From NCBI RefSeq assembly GCF_900187135.1, contig NZ_LT906443.1:1178001-1242000 (forward strand): DNA of 64,000 bases. The letters run 5' to 3'. A program made the position numbers and the translations under genes. Positions within the stretch are counted from its first letter, which is position 1, and each line of letters opens with the position of its first letter. The notes below the pieces were generated by a model, which saw only the letters and a list, made by a program, of their open reading frames with translations, was not told the origin of the DNA and did not search any database. Of this stretch, positions 16,534 through 26,160 are shown piece after piece. The stretch comes from Corynebacterium ulcerans. GTDB taxonomy: Bacteria; Actinomycetota; Actinomycetes; Mycobacteriales; Mycobacteriaceae.

Positions 16534-18324
16534 CTATTTGCCTTCAACAATTGCATCTTGCTGCATGCTGACAGAAGTACCGATCATGTCCTTGTACTTG
16601 GAGGCTTGGTTAAGAACCTTGTCGCCTGGTTTGAGTTCTCCACCTGTGATCTCTGCAATGATGTCAGTGGTATTGCCAACGGTCACGGTACGAGCCTCGA
16701 TGACAGAAGAACCATCTTTCTCTGCAAGGACGAGCACCTTCTTGGTGTTGCCTTCTTGGTAAACAGCCTCAGCAGGAAGTTTGATGGTCTCACGATTCTT
16801 ATCGATGTTTACCCGCGCCTTGACGCTACCGCCGATCAACAGACCATCGCGATTTCCGGTCAACTCAATCTCGACAGGATACAAAGGCTTTGCTTTGGTT
16901 GCATTCTCTGCACCCGCTGCTGGCAGCTTAGCCACATTGACGATCTTCTTGATACGTCCTTCAAAAGTCTTAGTTCCGCTAGACGTAGACGTCAGGGTCA
17001 CTTTGTCGTTAACGCGAAGCTTAGCGACGTCCGCCTCTTTCACGTTTGCATTCACGATCAAGGAAGAATCATCACCGATAGTGACGATGCCTTCTCCTGC
17101 TGCTGGCTTACCCTGCTGTGCAGGAACTGCCATAACAACGCCAGAGAAAGGCGCACGCACGTCCGAGGAATTGATATCGAGCTGCAGTTTGTTCAGTGTC
17201 AGAGCCGAGGAGTCTTGAGCCGTGTTCGCACTGCGCCATGCTTGATTAATAGCCAATTCCTGCTGATCAAGCTGTTGTTGCGCAGCAAATTCAGCTGCTG
17301 CCGCATTAGTGGAAGCCTCTTTGTGTGCTTCAAAAGCATTTGCGACTCCACGCTGGGCATCGCTTAGTTCCCGGTCTACCGTGGCAAGGGTAGCGATATA
17401 GTTACGTTCTGCTTCCGCAAGCTGGCGCTGTGCGCCGTTGAGCTTAACCAGCGAGTCGGCACTACCGATAACCGACTCGACAACAGACTGCCCCGTGCCA
17501 TCAGGAGACTGATTGCGGTTGCGCATCTGAGACTCAAGTGCCGCAATCTGGGAGTCTAGCTCGGCCTTCTTATCGTCTTGAGCCTGATCGCGCTCTGTTT
17601 TCAGCTCCGTCAAGCGGGTCCTATCCTGAGAAAGTCCCTCGTTCTCCTGAGAACTACGAGTGATGCCAAAGACTGTAGCGGCACCGCTTCTTGCAGCGTC
17701 AAGTGCAGCAGAGAACAGCTGGTCACGCGCCTGCTTCACCGCAGCATCTTGGGTGCGCAACTCTGGAGTATTCACATGCTGCCGGTCTTGAGCTTTACGC
17801 TCAAAGGCCTGCTGAGCTTTGATGTATTCTTCATTAGCCTGACGACGCTGAGCATTGGCACTATTGATCTCAGTGTTCAGTCCCTGATCAAGGCGGCTCT
17901 TCAAGTGGTCATACTGCTGTTGCGCAGTTTCCGCCTGTGCCATTGCCTGATTCAAGTTCTGGGCTGCCGTGGCTCGTTGATTATCCAACTCGGTTTTCGT
18001 GGAAGAGGTATCAATTTTTGCCAATAACTGGTCAGCCGATACCTTGTCTCCCACCTTGGTCGATATGGTTGCAACCGGGCCAGTGAGGTGCGTATACAAA
18101 GTTGCGGTACGAATTGGCTCAACAGTGCCTTCCACCAAAACGCGGTTAGCTACCTCCGCAGACTCCAACTGTGTGTATTCAGATACGGGAACAACTTGCC
18201 CTTGTTCCTCGGGAGCAATGAAATACGCGCCTACTCCGACCAATGCCAACACCGACAGAAGCGGTATAAAAACTTTTTTCTTCTTTAACGTCGTTAAAGC
18301 TCGAGACGCGACTGCGGGTGGCAT
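16534..18324 (-). CDS. HlyD/MacA-type membrane fusion (adaptor) protein
   Basis: About 596 residues: a basic N-terminus, one membrane helix (FIPLLSVLALVGVGAYF), a lipoyl-like half (THLTGPVATISTKVGDKV), about 250 residues of Gln/Ala/Glu-rich coiled coil, the second lipoyl half (DVRAPFSGVVMAVPAQQG) and a beta-barrel end. MacA proteins are usually near 370-400 residues, so the hairpin here is unusually long. I chose ATG at 18324 because GAAAGGAC precedes it; the frame extends to 18342. In Gram-positive bacteria such adaptors stimulate MacB, and in mycolate-bearing corynebacteria a long hairpin could reach across the envelope (inference). The upstream gap 18343-18662 is AT-rich and shows no gene. 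Confidence 0.88.
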   Translation of the reverse strand: MPPAVASRALTTLKKKKVFIPLLSVLALVGVGAYFIAPEEQGQVVPVSEYTQLESAEVANRVLVEGTVEPIRTATLYTHLTGPVATISTKVGDKVSADQLLAKIDTSSTKTELDNQRATAAQNLNQAMAQAETAQQQYDHLKSRLDQGLNTEINSANAQRRQANEEYIKAQQAFERKAQDRQHVNTPELRTQDAAVKQARDQLFSAALDAARSGAATVFGITRSSQENEGLSQDRTRLTELKTERDQAQDDKKAELDSQIAALESQMRNRNQSPDGTGQSVVESVIGSADSLVKLNGAQRQLAEAERNYIATLATVDRELSDAQRGVANAFEAHKEASTNAAAAEFAAQQQLDQQELAINQAWRSANTAQDSSALTLNKLQLDINSSDVRAPFSGVVMAVPAQQGKPAAGEGIVTIGDDSSLIVNANVKEADVAKLRVNDKVTLTSTSSGTKTFEGRIKKIVNVAKLPAAGAENATKAKPLYPVEIELTGNRDGLLIGGSVKARVNIDKNRETIKLPAEAVYQEGNTKKVLVLAEKDGSSVIEARTVTVGNTTDIIAEITGGELKPGDKVLNQASKYKDMIGTSVSMQQDAIVEGK

Positions 18325-18662
18325 ACCTGTCCTTTCGGCCAACTCAAGCGCGAGTTGTTTTCAATTTCAATTACAAGCAACGGTTGAGAATATTAGTAGA
18401 AGACTTGCTTAAAGTGAAGCTCAGACTATAACTTTCACATCTTTCTTCCCCAACCGGTTAGTAGTCAATGCAATACCGGTCACAGGACGAACATGTGGCA
18501 GCAAAACCGCAGTAAAAGCAAGGATTGAAAGATAGACAAACAGGAAAATGTCTTATCTTGGCAATCTGACATTCTTCTCAACACAGAACGCCTTTAACCA
18601 TACAGTGTTAGATTTTCCTGCGCATAAAATCAAATAAAACCAAATAATAAACTTAATTTTTG

Positions 18663-19490
18663 TTAGAAAAAGGAACATTCCTTTCCGTACTCATCTATGC
18701 CAGATAAAACAGGAACAGAGCGTCGAAGTTCAGAAAGGTTCTCCGTAGATATATCCGCAATTAACAGCTCGCGCCCACCCCCTGCTTCCGCTACGCACAC
18801 CCCATCCGGACCAATAACCCTAGAAAATCCAATACCCGTCGGGCCTTGTACCCCTGAGTCCGCCTGATCCACTGCCACCACAAAACATGTTGAGTCCAGT
18901 GCCCGAGCAGAGGTAAGCAGCTGCCACTGCTCTTTTTTCCCATCACCACTAGCCCAGCTAGCTGGCACAAGGATGACCTGCGCCCCCTTGTGAGCAAGGG
19001 CCCGGAATTGGCCAGGAAATCTAACGTCATAACAGGTAGCAAGACCAAAAGTGATTCCGTCATAGAGAAAAGTAATGAGCTTTTCCCCAGGTTTAACCGT
19101 ATGAGATTCTCGATACCCAAAGGCATCGTAGGTATGGATTTTGTTATAAAAAACAGGGCTGCCCATGCTAGGGAGGACAACAACCAACGTGTTATAAACC
19201 CTGCTGATCTCCTTCCCCTCGACCTCCACCGCGTCTGCCGGAGTAAACATCCCTACGACGATGCCTATATCGAGCTCATCGGACAATTCTTTGAGCTTCC
19301 CAACAAAAGCCCCTGATATATCTTCAGCGTTTATGTCCAGACGTCCGGTATCAAATGCTTGCATCGAAGCTTCTGGGAAGACTGCCATCCTTGCACCCTG
19401 CCCTGCCGCATGCCGCACCTGATCTTCAATTCGGCGTAGGTTTTCTTGTTTATCGCCCGTAGCAGAAATCTGTGCCAACGCAATTCGCAT
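18663..19490 (-). CDS. Carbon-nitrogen hydrolase (nitrilase superfamily amidase)
   Basis: 275 residues in the alpha-beta-beta-alpha nitrilase fold. The catalytic triad is visible: Glu in AVFPEASM (about residue 41), Lys in YNKIHTYDAF, and Cys in LATCYDVRFPG. Members near this size include omega-amidase and deaminated-glutathione amidase (Nit1-like), and HTYDAFGYRES fits that group best, but the substrate cannot be settled here. It is cytoplasmic with no signal peptide. It stands alone, divergent from the small gene at 19600. Confidence 0.9.
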   Translation of the reverse strand: MRIALAQISATGDKQENLRRIEDQVRHAAGQGARMAVFPEASMQAFDTGRLDINAEDISGAFVGKLKELSDELDIGIVVGMFTPADAVEVEGKEISRVYNTLVVVLPSMGSPVFYNKIHTYDAFGYRESHTVKPGEKLITFLYDGITFGLATCYDVRFPGQFRALAHKGAQVILVPASWASGDGKKEQWQLLTSARALDSTCFVVAVDQADSGVQGPTGIGFSRVIGPDGVCVAEAGGGRELLIADISTENLSELRRSVPVLSGIDEYGKECSFF

Positions 19491-19599
19491 ACCTTTATAG
19501 CCTAGGCCTCTTGTGGATAGTTTTCACTTAACTCACAATTTTTCTCCGCCTCAGCCCGCCCGCTTGCCCGTTTCTTCACACACGCGCACGCTACCCAGT

Positions 19600-19845
19600 A
19601 TGACCTTCATGATCCAACCGACAGCCCTACCCCATTTCTTTCCGGGCCCTAGCACCCACATCCCTGTCTCACACTTAAATCCAAGCGCAACCGCCTCAGC
19701 GTTAGACAGCTTTCTGAGTTCCGCAGCACTCACTACAAATAGGTACGAGGATTGCATCACTGATCTACTCTCTCAGTTGCGTGATGCCATTACCCTCTCC
19801 ATGGAGATAGACTCCGATACCTCACAATCACTCCAGGCGACATGA
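19600..19845 (+). CDS. Small protein coupled to alpha/beta hydrolase; EspC/DUF2580-like pattern
   Basis: About 81 residues if translation starts at ATG 19600. It is predicted mainly helical, with LNPSATASALDSFL followed by a second amphipathic helix. This resembles small type VII-secretion-associated EspC-type proteins of Corynebacteriales, but the match is weak and by eye only. Its stop overlaps the next start as ATGA, so the two products are translationally coupled and may interact. An in-frame extension to 19513 is possible but low in coding character. Confidence 0.5.
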   Translation: MTFMIQPTALPHFFPGPSTHIPVSHLNPSATASALDSFLSSAALTTNRYEDCITDLLSQLRDAITLSMEIDSDTSQSLQAT

Positions 19846-20936
19846 TGTTCACATTGCAATCAGGGCAACTTCTAGCTTCCGCCCATGCACTTTCAGCGTT
19901 TTCCCGCTCTGGCAGCTCTATCGCCCAAGGTCTTCGTTCCACGTGGAACCAAGGATTAGAACAGCTTTATGGCAGGGCCTTTGAGATTGCAGCCGCTACT
20001 CTCACCCGTCGTTTAAGCTGTTGGCTCGACCCACATAGGGCAGCCAACTACCTCGCTCATATTCTCTCCATAACCGCCAGGCTCCAGGAAGAGTTGGAAC
20101 ACCATCATGAGTATTTACGTTTACTTCCACAACGCACCATCGATGAGTCTTTCCTTATCACCAAAGGCATCACGCATTTACAAGAACTAGGAAAGCTTCT
20201 CGACGCCACCTGCGCCCAGTCCATCACGCACCTTGCGGCTTTGTGCACCGATGACACTGACTATCCCCCAAGCACGCTCACTGCTACCCACATACATACC
20301 GATTTCCCTGATGCCGAGATACTTCATGCAGACGCCCATCATGCAGTGGTCGCTTTTGGCAACATATCCACCGCCAGTTCAATCACCACCCTAGTAGCCG
20401 GCGTTTCCTCCTCTGATCCCAACACGTGGCCAGACAATTTCCGGCATGCCCAACGCGTATCCCAAGCAACAGGCGGCGCAGCCATCGCCTGGCTGGGATA
20501 CTCCGCACCTGCACATATTCCCGCTGCAGTCGCCACAGCCCCTGCGTCTCGCGGGGCACAGGCTTTAAAAGATTTTCAAGCCTCGCTACGCAGCAGGAAC
20601 CCTCAGGCCAAGCTGCTAGTGCTAGGACACAGCTACGGATCCGTGGTTGCTGGCAAAGCAGCGGAAACCGGATTAGAGGCAGACACCCTTATTTTCGCCG
20701 GCAGCCCAGGGGTGCCTCCTGTGATCAAGCTCAACACCGACTCCCCTCGCGTCATCTCAGCCTTAGGGTCTTTAGACCCCATCGGATTAACGGGAACAAA
20801 GTACACAGCCGTACATGGCAAAGACCCCACTGCCCTTGGCTTTCCAGCCGAACAGTGGGGAATCCCCGGAGGACACTCGAGCTATATAACCAGTCCGCTT
20901 TTCCTTAAGCGCCTCACGGAAGAAGCACAGCGTTAG
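19842..20936 (+). CDS. DUF1023-type alpha/beta hydrolase
   Basis: 364 residues. The N-terminal 130 are helical, with a WxxG-like pair (STWNQGLEQLYG) reminiscent of the WXG-type N-terminal domains often fused to DUF1023 hydrolases. The C-terminal domain has the nucleophile elbow VLGHSYGS (Ser about residue 263), SLDPIG as a likely Asp region, and GGHSSYI as a likely His. A serine hydrolase is well supported; the substrate is unknown. It overlaps the small upstream gene by four bases. Its stop overlaps the stop of the convergent adhA gene by four bases. Confidence 0.8.
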   Translation: MMFTLQSGQLLASAHALSAFSRSGSSIAQGLRSTWNQGLEQLYGRAFEIAAATLTRRLSCWLDPHRAANYLAHILSITARLQEELEHHHEYLRLLPQRTIDESFLITKGITHLQELGKLLDATCAQSITHLAALCTDDTDYPPSTLTATHIHTDFPDAEILHADAHHAVVAFGNISTASSITTLVAGVSSSDPNTWPDNFRHAQRVSQATGGAAIAWLGYSAPAHIPAAVATAPASRGAQALKDFQASLRSRNPQAKLLVLGHSYGSVVAGKAAETGLEADTLIFAGSPGVPPVIKLNTDSPRVISALGSLDPIGLTGTKYTAVHGKDPTALGFPAEQWGIPGGHSSYITSPLFLKRLTEEAQR

Positions 20937-21970
20937 TACCTAATCGCCATGCGCCCATCGACTTTGCCCTGATGCATATCGGCAAAGACACTGTTGACGT
21001 CGTCAAGCTTGCATTCCGTAACAGTAGGCTTAATCATGCCGCGCGCATAGAAATCGAGAGCTTCTTCCAGATCCTGGCGTGTTCCCACCAGCGATCCGCG
21101 AATGGTTAGCCCCTTGAACACAATCTCAAAGATAGGTGCAGGGAACTCTCCTGGAGGAAGACCATTGAATACGATCGTTCCACCTTTTCGAGTCATACCA
21201 ATGGCTTGACCGAACGCTTGCGGGTGAACGGCGGTGACCAGAACGCCATGCGCACCACCCTTAGTAAAAGCATTGATCGCTTCAACCGGGTCTTCCTTCA
21301 ACGCATTTACTGCAAATTCAGCACCATGTTTCCGCGCAAGCTCTAATTTTTCGTCCGCGATATCCACTGCAATTACGCGCATACCCATAGCTACCGCATA
21401 TTGCACAGCGATATGGCCCAGACCGCCGATACCAGAAATGACCATGTACTGGCCCGGCTTGCACTCAGTTTCTTTGAGGCCCTTATATACAGTCACACCA
21501 GCACACAAGATCGGTGCAACCTCGATGGGGTCAGATCCCTCTGGAATACGAGCACAGTAACGGGTATCTACCAGCATGTATTCACCGAAGGAGCCATCAA
21601 CCGTGTAGCCACCATATTCCGCGTCATTGCAAAGAGTTTCGCGGCCGGTGCGGCAATACTCGCACTCCCCACACGCAGACCATAGCCATACGTTGCCCAC
21701 CATATCTCCGAGCTGCACTCCGTGATGGCCAGGCCCTAATTTAACGACTTCGCCCACGCCTTCATGCCCAGGGACAAACGGTGGTTCCGGTTTCACTGGC
21801 CAGTCGCCTTCCGCTGCGTGAAGGTCTGTATGGCAAATGCCGGAAGCTACTAGTTTCACCAGCGCCTGGTTGGGTCCCGGCTCAGGCAAATCTACATCAT
21901 GAATAGTGAGTTCAGGGCCAAAGTCGTCAACTACAGCAGCGGTGAAGGCCTCAGGGAAATCGTTTTTCAC
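20933..21970 (-). CDS. adhA: Zinc-dependent alcohol dehydrogenase AdhA
   Basis: 345 residues; oxidises ethanol to acetaldehyde with NAD. Catalytic-zinc residues: Cys in SGICHTDLH, His-Glu in PGHEGVGEV and a later Cys in PILCAGVTVY. The structural-zinc cysteines lie in CGECEYCRTGRETLC, and the Rossmann GIGGLGHIAVQYA follows. It closely matches the C. glutamicum AdhA I recall, including its 345-residue length. I chose GTG at 21970 because GAAAGGA lies nine bases upstream; the open frame to 22096 adds sequence absent from the family. It follows ald, which would turn the acetaldehyde into acetate. Confidence 0.95.
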   Translation of the reverse strand: MKNDFPEAFTAAVVDDFGPELTIHDVDLPEPGPNQALVKLVASGICHTDLHAAEGDWPVKPEPPFVPGHEGVGEVVKLGPGHHGVQLGDMVGNVWLWSACGECEYCRTGRETLCNDAEYGGYTVDGSFGEYMLVDTRYCARIPEGSDPIEVAPILCAGVTVYKGLKETECKPGQYMVISGIGGLGHIAVQYAVAMGMRVIAVDIADEKLELARKHGAEFAVNALKEDPVEAINAFTKGGAHGVLVTAVHPQAFGQAIGMTRKGGTIVFNGLPPGEFPAPIFEIVFKGLTIRGSLVGTRQDLEEALDFYARGMIKPTVTECKLDDVNSVFADMHQGKVDGRMAIRY

Positions 21971-22053
21971 GTCGATTTTTCCTTTCTCGTAGGCATTTTC
22001 AATACCCACACCTTGTTGGGAACTATATTCATTAAGTCCCCTAAATGACTGAA

Positions 22054-22080
22054 CCCCAACCGGCATAACGCCGGCTGGGG
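22054..22080. terminator. Hairpin between ald and adhA
   Basis: CCCCAACCGGC pairs with GCCGGCTGGGG around ATAAC (11 bp with one A-C mismatch). It lacks a clear T run on the minus strand, so it may attenuate transcription or protect mRNA ends rather than fully stop transcription between ald and adhA. Confidence 0.45.
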
Positions 22081-22106
22081 ACAAAACCATATTCAATTAA
22101 AAGCAA

Positions 22107-23627
22107 CTAAAATAAGCCCGTAGGGTTTTCGTCATAAGAAACGAGCAGGTTCTTGGTCTGCTGATAGTGATCCAGCATCATCAGGTGGTTTTCGCGCCCA
22201 ATTCCCGATTCTTTATACCCGCCAAAGGCCGCATGAGCTGGGTAATTGTGATACTGATTCACCCACACACGACCCGCCTGGATAGCACGTCCAGCGCGAT
22301 ATGCGGTGTTTTGATGACGAGTCCATACACCGGCACCAAGGCCATAATTGGTGTCATTTGCAATCCGAATAGCCTCATCAAAGTCACTAAAGGTAGCAAC
22401 CGAGAGCACTGGACCAAAGATTTCTTCCTGGAAGATACGCATATCATTAGTCCCTTTGAAGATGGTCGGCTCAATGTAATAGCCATTCTCCAAACCATCA
22501 ATACGGTTGACATGACCACCAGTAAGTACCTCGGCACCTTCCTTCGGGCCAATGTCCAAGTACCCAGAAATCTTATCCATCTGCTCCATGGAGGCCTGGG
22601 CACCCATCATGGTCTCAGTATCCAAAGGATTACCGAGCTTGATCTTGCGCACTCGCTCCACACCTAACGCCAGGAATTCTTCTGCAATGGACTCGTGAAC
22701 AAGCGCACGCGAAGGACAGGTACATACCTCCCCCTGATTCAGGGCAAACATTGCAAGTCCCTCGATACACTTGTCCCGGAAGGGGTCTTCGTAATCCATA
22801 ACGTCACCAAAGAAAATCGATGGCGACTTTCCGCCCAGTTCCAGAGTGACTGGAATGATCTTGTCCGCGGCAGCCTTGTTGATTAACTTGCCCACCTGCG
22901 TCGAGCCAGTGAAGGCAATCTTGCCGATGCGAGTAGAGCTAGAAAGCGCAACGCCAGCTTCCTCCCCCAAACCGTTCACAATGTTAAGAACGCCATCTGG
23001 AATCAGATCTCCCACAATATCGATCCAATACAGAATCGAGGCTGGGGTCTGCTCGGCAGGCTTAAGAACGATCGCATTGCCAGCAGCTAAAGCAGGAGCA
23101 ATCTTCCAGGCGGCCATCAACAATGGGAAGTTCCATGGAATGATTTGCCCCACCACTCCAATGGGCTCATGGAAGTGATAAGCAACCGTATTGTGATCAA
23201 TCTGCGACGTTCGCGACTCCTGGGCCCGAATAGCACCCGCAAAATAGCGGAAGTGGTCAATAGCCAGGGGAATATCAGCCGCTAGCGTCTCACGTACAGC
23301 CTTGCCATTCTCCCAGGTCTCCGCAACGGCAATTTCTTCCAGATGTTCTTCCATACGGTCCGCAATCCGGTGCAATACCAGGGCACGCTCCGCCGGCGAG
23401 GTCTTACCCCACGCCTCCGCCGCAGCATGCGCAGCGTCGAGAGCCTTCTCAACATCTGCCGCTTTACCACGGGCAACCTGGCAGAATACCTCGCCAGTAA
23501 CCGGAGTGACATTGTCTAGATATTCGCCGTCTACAGGCGGTACCCATTGACCGCCAATGTAGTTGTCGTAGCGCTTCTTATAGTTAGCGACTGCGCCTTC
23601 AGTACCCGGATTAGCATAAATCGTCAT
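22107..23627 (-). CDS. ald: Acetaldehyde dehydrogenase (NAD), Ald
   Basis: 506 residues; oxidises acetaldehyde to acetate in the cytoplasm. ALDH signatures: [12 protein letters not shown] with the general-base Glu, FTGSTQVGK at the cofactor loop, and the nucleophile Cys within [12 protein letters not shown]. Near-identical in layout and length to C. glutamicum Ald. I chose ATG at 23627 with GGAGT upstream; the frame begins two codons earlier at TTG. Neighbouring adhA supplies acetaldehyde, so together they allow growth on ethanol. The upstream region holds RamB-like and RamA-like motifs. Confidence 0.96.
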   Translation of the reverse strand: MTIYANPGTEGAVANYKKRYDNYIGGQWVPPVDGEYLDNVTPVTGEVFCQVARGKAADVEKALDAAHAAAEAWGKTSPAERALVLHRIADRMEEHLEEIAVAETWENGKAVRETLAADIPLAIDHFRYFAGAIRAQESRTSQIDHNTVAYHFHEPIGVVGQIIPWNFPLLMAAWKIAPALAAGNAIVLKPAEQTPASILYWIDIVGDLIPDGVLNIVNGLGEEAGVALSSSTRIGKIAFTGSTQVGKLINKAAADKIIPVTLELGGKSPSIFFGDVMDYEDPFRDKCIEGLAMFALNQGEVCTCPSRALVHESIAEEFLALGVERVRKIKLGNPLDTETMMGAQASMEQMDKISGYLDIGPKEGAEVLTGGHVNRIDGLENGYYIEPTIFKGTNDMRIFQEEIFGPVLSVATFSDFDEAIRIANDTNYGLGAGVWTRHQNTAYRAGRAIQAGRVWVNQYHNYPAHAAFGGYKESGIGRENHLMMLDHYQQTKNLLVSYDENPTGLF

Positions 23628-23748
23628 GATCAATCACTCCTTCATAAGCCTAGCCGACAGTGAGGTGGCCAACAAGAAATAGCAATGTGCGTCCCACATC
23701 ACTTTGGAAACCTCTAACAGTCAACCTATAGCCTTTTAGGACGTTTGA

Positions 23749-23883
23749 CACCCCCTATTTTGGCGATTAAAAGTTGCCAACCTTAGCCAATTCCCATAGA
23801 CGCTCACAGAAGGTAGGTTTTGCAAATTTTGCAATTTTTACCCCCATTGAAAACTTAATAAAATCGCAACCTTTTTCAGGGGT
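23749..23883. promoter_or_regulatory. Candidate RamA/RamB control region upstream of ald
   Basis: A double TTTTGCAAA-type element at 23818-23839 (TTTTGCAAATTTTGCAATTT) resembles the RamB site. C4-6 or G4 stretches near 23749-23758, 23839-23847 and 23878-23883 resemble RamA sites. Both regulators are known to act on ald and adhA in C. glutamicum. The elements lie 120-250 bases upstream of the ald start, within a 372-base gap (23628-23999) that otherwise serves as promoter space for the divergent gene at 24000. Confidence 0.4.
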
Positions 23884-23999
23884 AAGTAAATATAAATCTC
23901 AGTTAAAATTGAAGTAAGACCCTAAAAGAATTCCACTCTCATCACCACAAGGATCTACTACTTTTCACTATCCAAAAACAAGGTAACGAGGAGTTTCTC

Positions 24000-24644
24000 A
24001 TGCGACATCTTCGAAAAATTAGCATCTACTCCGGAATCATCGCCACGTCTCTACTTGTCGGAGCGCTTCCCCACGCCGCCTACGCCACACCCGTGGCGGC
24101 GCCACTGCACTGCACGATAGACGCGGGAAGATACGGAAAGACCGTTCAAGATACTCAAACGACATTTGACGTTTCCATCCCGGAAAAAGTCGCCGTGGGA
24201 GAAACCTTTGTAGCAAAATTTAAGCTTTCCGACGTTCAAATCCGCAACGATGCATTAAAGAAAATCGGCAGCATCAGAATGGAGAAAAGCGCAGTCAATA
24301 TACACGTTGGAGACAACGTCCAACTTGCAGAACCCCAGGACGGACTCACAATATCCAACGGAACCCTCACAATTTCCGATAAGTTGACAGCCTCCCTCCA
24401 CCACGACACTCTTACAACCTCAGCACCGGAACTAAATATCAAACTCCGAGCCACGGGCGGCAACTCTGTTGTTTTTAAAACCGCCAAAGAGGTCACCACC
24501 GGCACAGTTCGGGCGCGCGTTTTCATCATCAGTGCAACAGCCCACTCCAGCTGCACCACCACACCCGACATACAGCTAGCCTCGGCGACTGTAACTCCAG
24601 GAAAGGCCGCCACCAACAGCGAGGTCATGCTCCCCGAGGAATAA
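24000..24644 (+). CDS. Secreted protein of unknown function, 214 residues
   Basis: It has a clear Sec signal peptide (IIATSLLVGALPHAAYA, cleavage after YA-T) and a mature domain of about 180 residues dominated by alternating polar/hydrophobic strands, suggesting a beta-sandwich. Two cysteines (LHCTID near the start, SSCTT near the end) could bridge the termini. No anchor or sorting motif is present. The general pattern resembles immunoglobulin-like exported proteins of Corynebacteriales, but I cannot name the family. It lies 178 bases upstream of the CP40 gene on the same strand with no obvious terminator between. Confidence 0.7.
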   Translation: MRHLRKISIYSGIIATSLLVGALPHAAYATPVAAPLHCTIDAGRYGKTVQDTQTTFDVSIPEKVAVGETFVAKFKLSDVQIRNDALKKIGSIRMEKSAVNIHVGDNVQLAEPQDGLTISNGTLTISDKLTASLHHDTLTTSAPELNIKLRATGGNSVVFKTAKEVTTGTVRARVFIISATAHSSCTTTPDIQLASATVTPGKAATNSEVMLPEE

Positions 24645-24822
24645 GTTTCAACACATACCAACGATGAATGGAAGTGGGTGGCAGTTTCCCGCCCGCTTCC
24701 ACCATCTCCACAACCCCTCCCACTACGGGCACTTATATTTTTTTAATATTTAACTTGCCTGAAGCTAATATTTCCCTTAATATGAAGCTCGCTTCTTAGC
24801 GATCTCTTATTGAAGGGTTACT

Positions 24823-26061
24823 ATGCGAAACGTTCCTCAATCAGTCTCACGCTTTGCCACGGTAGGCATCACTTCTGCTATTTTTGCTGCAAGTTTGAGC
24901 ACTGTAGCCTCGGCAGCTCCTGCCGCTTTGTCCAATGCTCCACTGGCTGCAAGCCCCGGACAAGCGGATAAAGTCGGGGCACAAGCAACGTGTGCCGCCA
25001 AACCCATCTTCTTCGGGTACTACCGGACGTGGCGCGATAAGGCTATTGAGCTTAACGACGGAGACAAGTGGAAGGACAACCTTCACACCAAGCTCACCGA
25101 TATCCCGGAACAGGTAGATATGGTCTCCTTGTTCCATGTGCCAGACAATCACAAGAGTGACCAGAGGTTCTGGGAGACCTTTGATAAGGAGTACCATCCC
25201 ACGCTCAAAGAACGTGGCACCAAGGTTGTTCGGACAATCGGCGCAAAGTTGCTCCTCAATAAGATTAAAGAAAAAGGTCTCTACGGGCAGTCCAGGGAAG
25301 ACGATTCCAAGTACCGAGAGATAGCTCATGAGGTATATGAGGAGTACGTCGCAAAGCATAATCTCGACGGATTAGACGTAGATATGGAACTCCGCGAGGT
25401 AGAAAAGTATACAAACCTCAGATGGCAGCTCCGCAAGATTATGGGCGCATTCTCGGAGATCATGGGCCCAAAAGCACCTGGAAACGCTGGAAAGAAACCT
25501 GGCGATGACGGATATAAATATCTCATCTACGACACATTTGATAATGCTCAACTAGCGCAAGTCGCCCTCGTCGCAGACGTGGTGGATTATGTTCTCGCCC
25601 AGACCTACGACAAAGGCACAGCGGAAAGCATCACTCGAGTATGGAACGGATTCCGGGACAAGATTAACTCCTGCCAATTCTTGGCAGGGTACGCCCACCC
25701 TGAGGAAAATGACACCAATCGTTTCCTCACGGCAATCGGCGATGTCAATACTTCTGGCGCAATGAACGTTGCCGCTTGGAAGCCGGAGGGCGGCGAAAAG
25801 GGCGGAACTTTTGCCTACGCGCTCGATAGAGACGGACGCACCTACGACGGTGATGATCTCACAACTCTCAAGCCCACCGATTTTGCCTTTACCAAGCGTG
25901 CGATTGAGCTCACCAAAGGTATATCGCTCACAGACTTAGGAACTCATGGCTCCAGAACTCCAGGAGCGAACAGCTCCCGCACGGAAACCAGTAGTTTCTT
26001 CAACGATCCTTACTACCAAAAGCTTATGAAGGAGGCCGGTATAGCAGATAACACAAACTAA
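24823..26061 (+). CDS. CP40-type secreted GH18 endo-beta-N-acetylglucosaminidase
   Basis: 412 residues. A signal peptide (cleavage near VASA) is followed by a glycoside hydrolase 18 barrel: FFGYYRTWRD at the first strand, then the GH18 catalytic motif DGLDVDME near residues 182-189 with the proton-donor Glu, and DYVLAQTYD on a later strand. C. pseudotuberculosis CP40, first described as a serine protease, was later shown to be an endoglycosidase of the EndoS/EndoE type that trims IgG N-glycans; this is the same protein or a close orthologue by recollection. No serine-protease triad is visible. It is secreted and probably acts on host antibody. A strong terminator follows. Confidence 0.88.
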   Translation: MRNVPQSVSRFATVGITSAIFAASLSTVASAAPAALSNAPLAASPGQADKVGAQATCAAKPIFFGYYRTWRDKAIELNDGDKWKDNLHTKLTDIPEQVDMVSLFHVPDNHKSDQRFWETFDKEYHPTLKERGTKVVRTIGAKLLLNKIKEKGLYGQSREDDSKYREIAHEVYEEYVAKHNLDGLDVDMELREVEKYTNLRWQLRKIMGAFSEIMGPKAPGNAGKKPGDDGYKYLIYDTFDNAQLAQVALVADVVDYVLAQTYDKGTAESITRVWNGFRDKINSCQFLAGYAHPEENDTNRFLTAIGDVNTSGAMNVAAWKPEGGEKGGTFAYALDRDGRTYDGDDLTTLKPTDFAFTKRAIELTKGISLTDLGTHGSRTPGANSSRTETSSFFNDPYYQKLMKEAGIADNTN

Positions 26062-26080
26062 TCTCGCGGGCGCATAACTT

Positions 26081-26134
26081 AAGGCCCACGACTCACACAC
26101 GGTTATTGGGGATTCTGTGAGTCGTGGGCCTTTT
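26081..26134. terminator. Bidirectional terminator between CP40 gene and hspR
   Basis: A perfect 17-bp stem (AAGGCCCACGACTCACA and complement) with an 18-base loop ends in TTTT. It closes the CP40 gene from the left and the dnaK-grpE-dnaJ-hspR operon from the right. Confidence 0.88.
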
Positions 26135-26160
26135 GCTGCACCGATGCTGCGCTGAGAAAA

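Noticed and set aside
16558..17367. A 269-codon plus-strand frame
   Set aside because: It is antisense to the MacA-like adaptor, with Cys/His/Ser-rich composition typical of a shadow frame.
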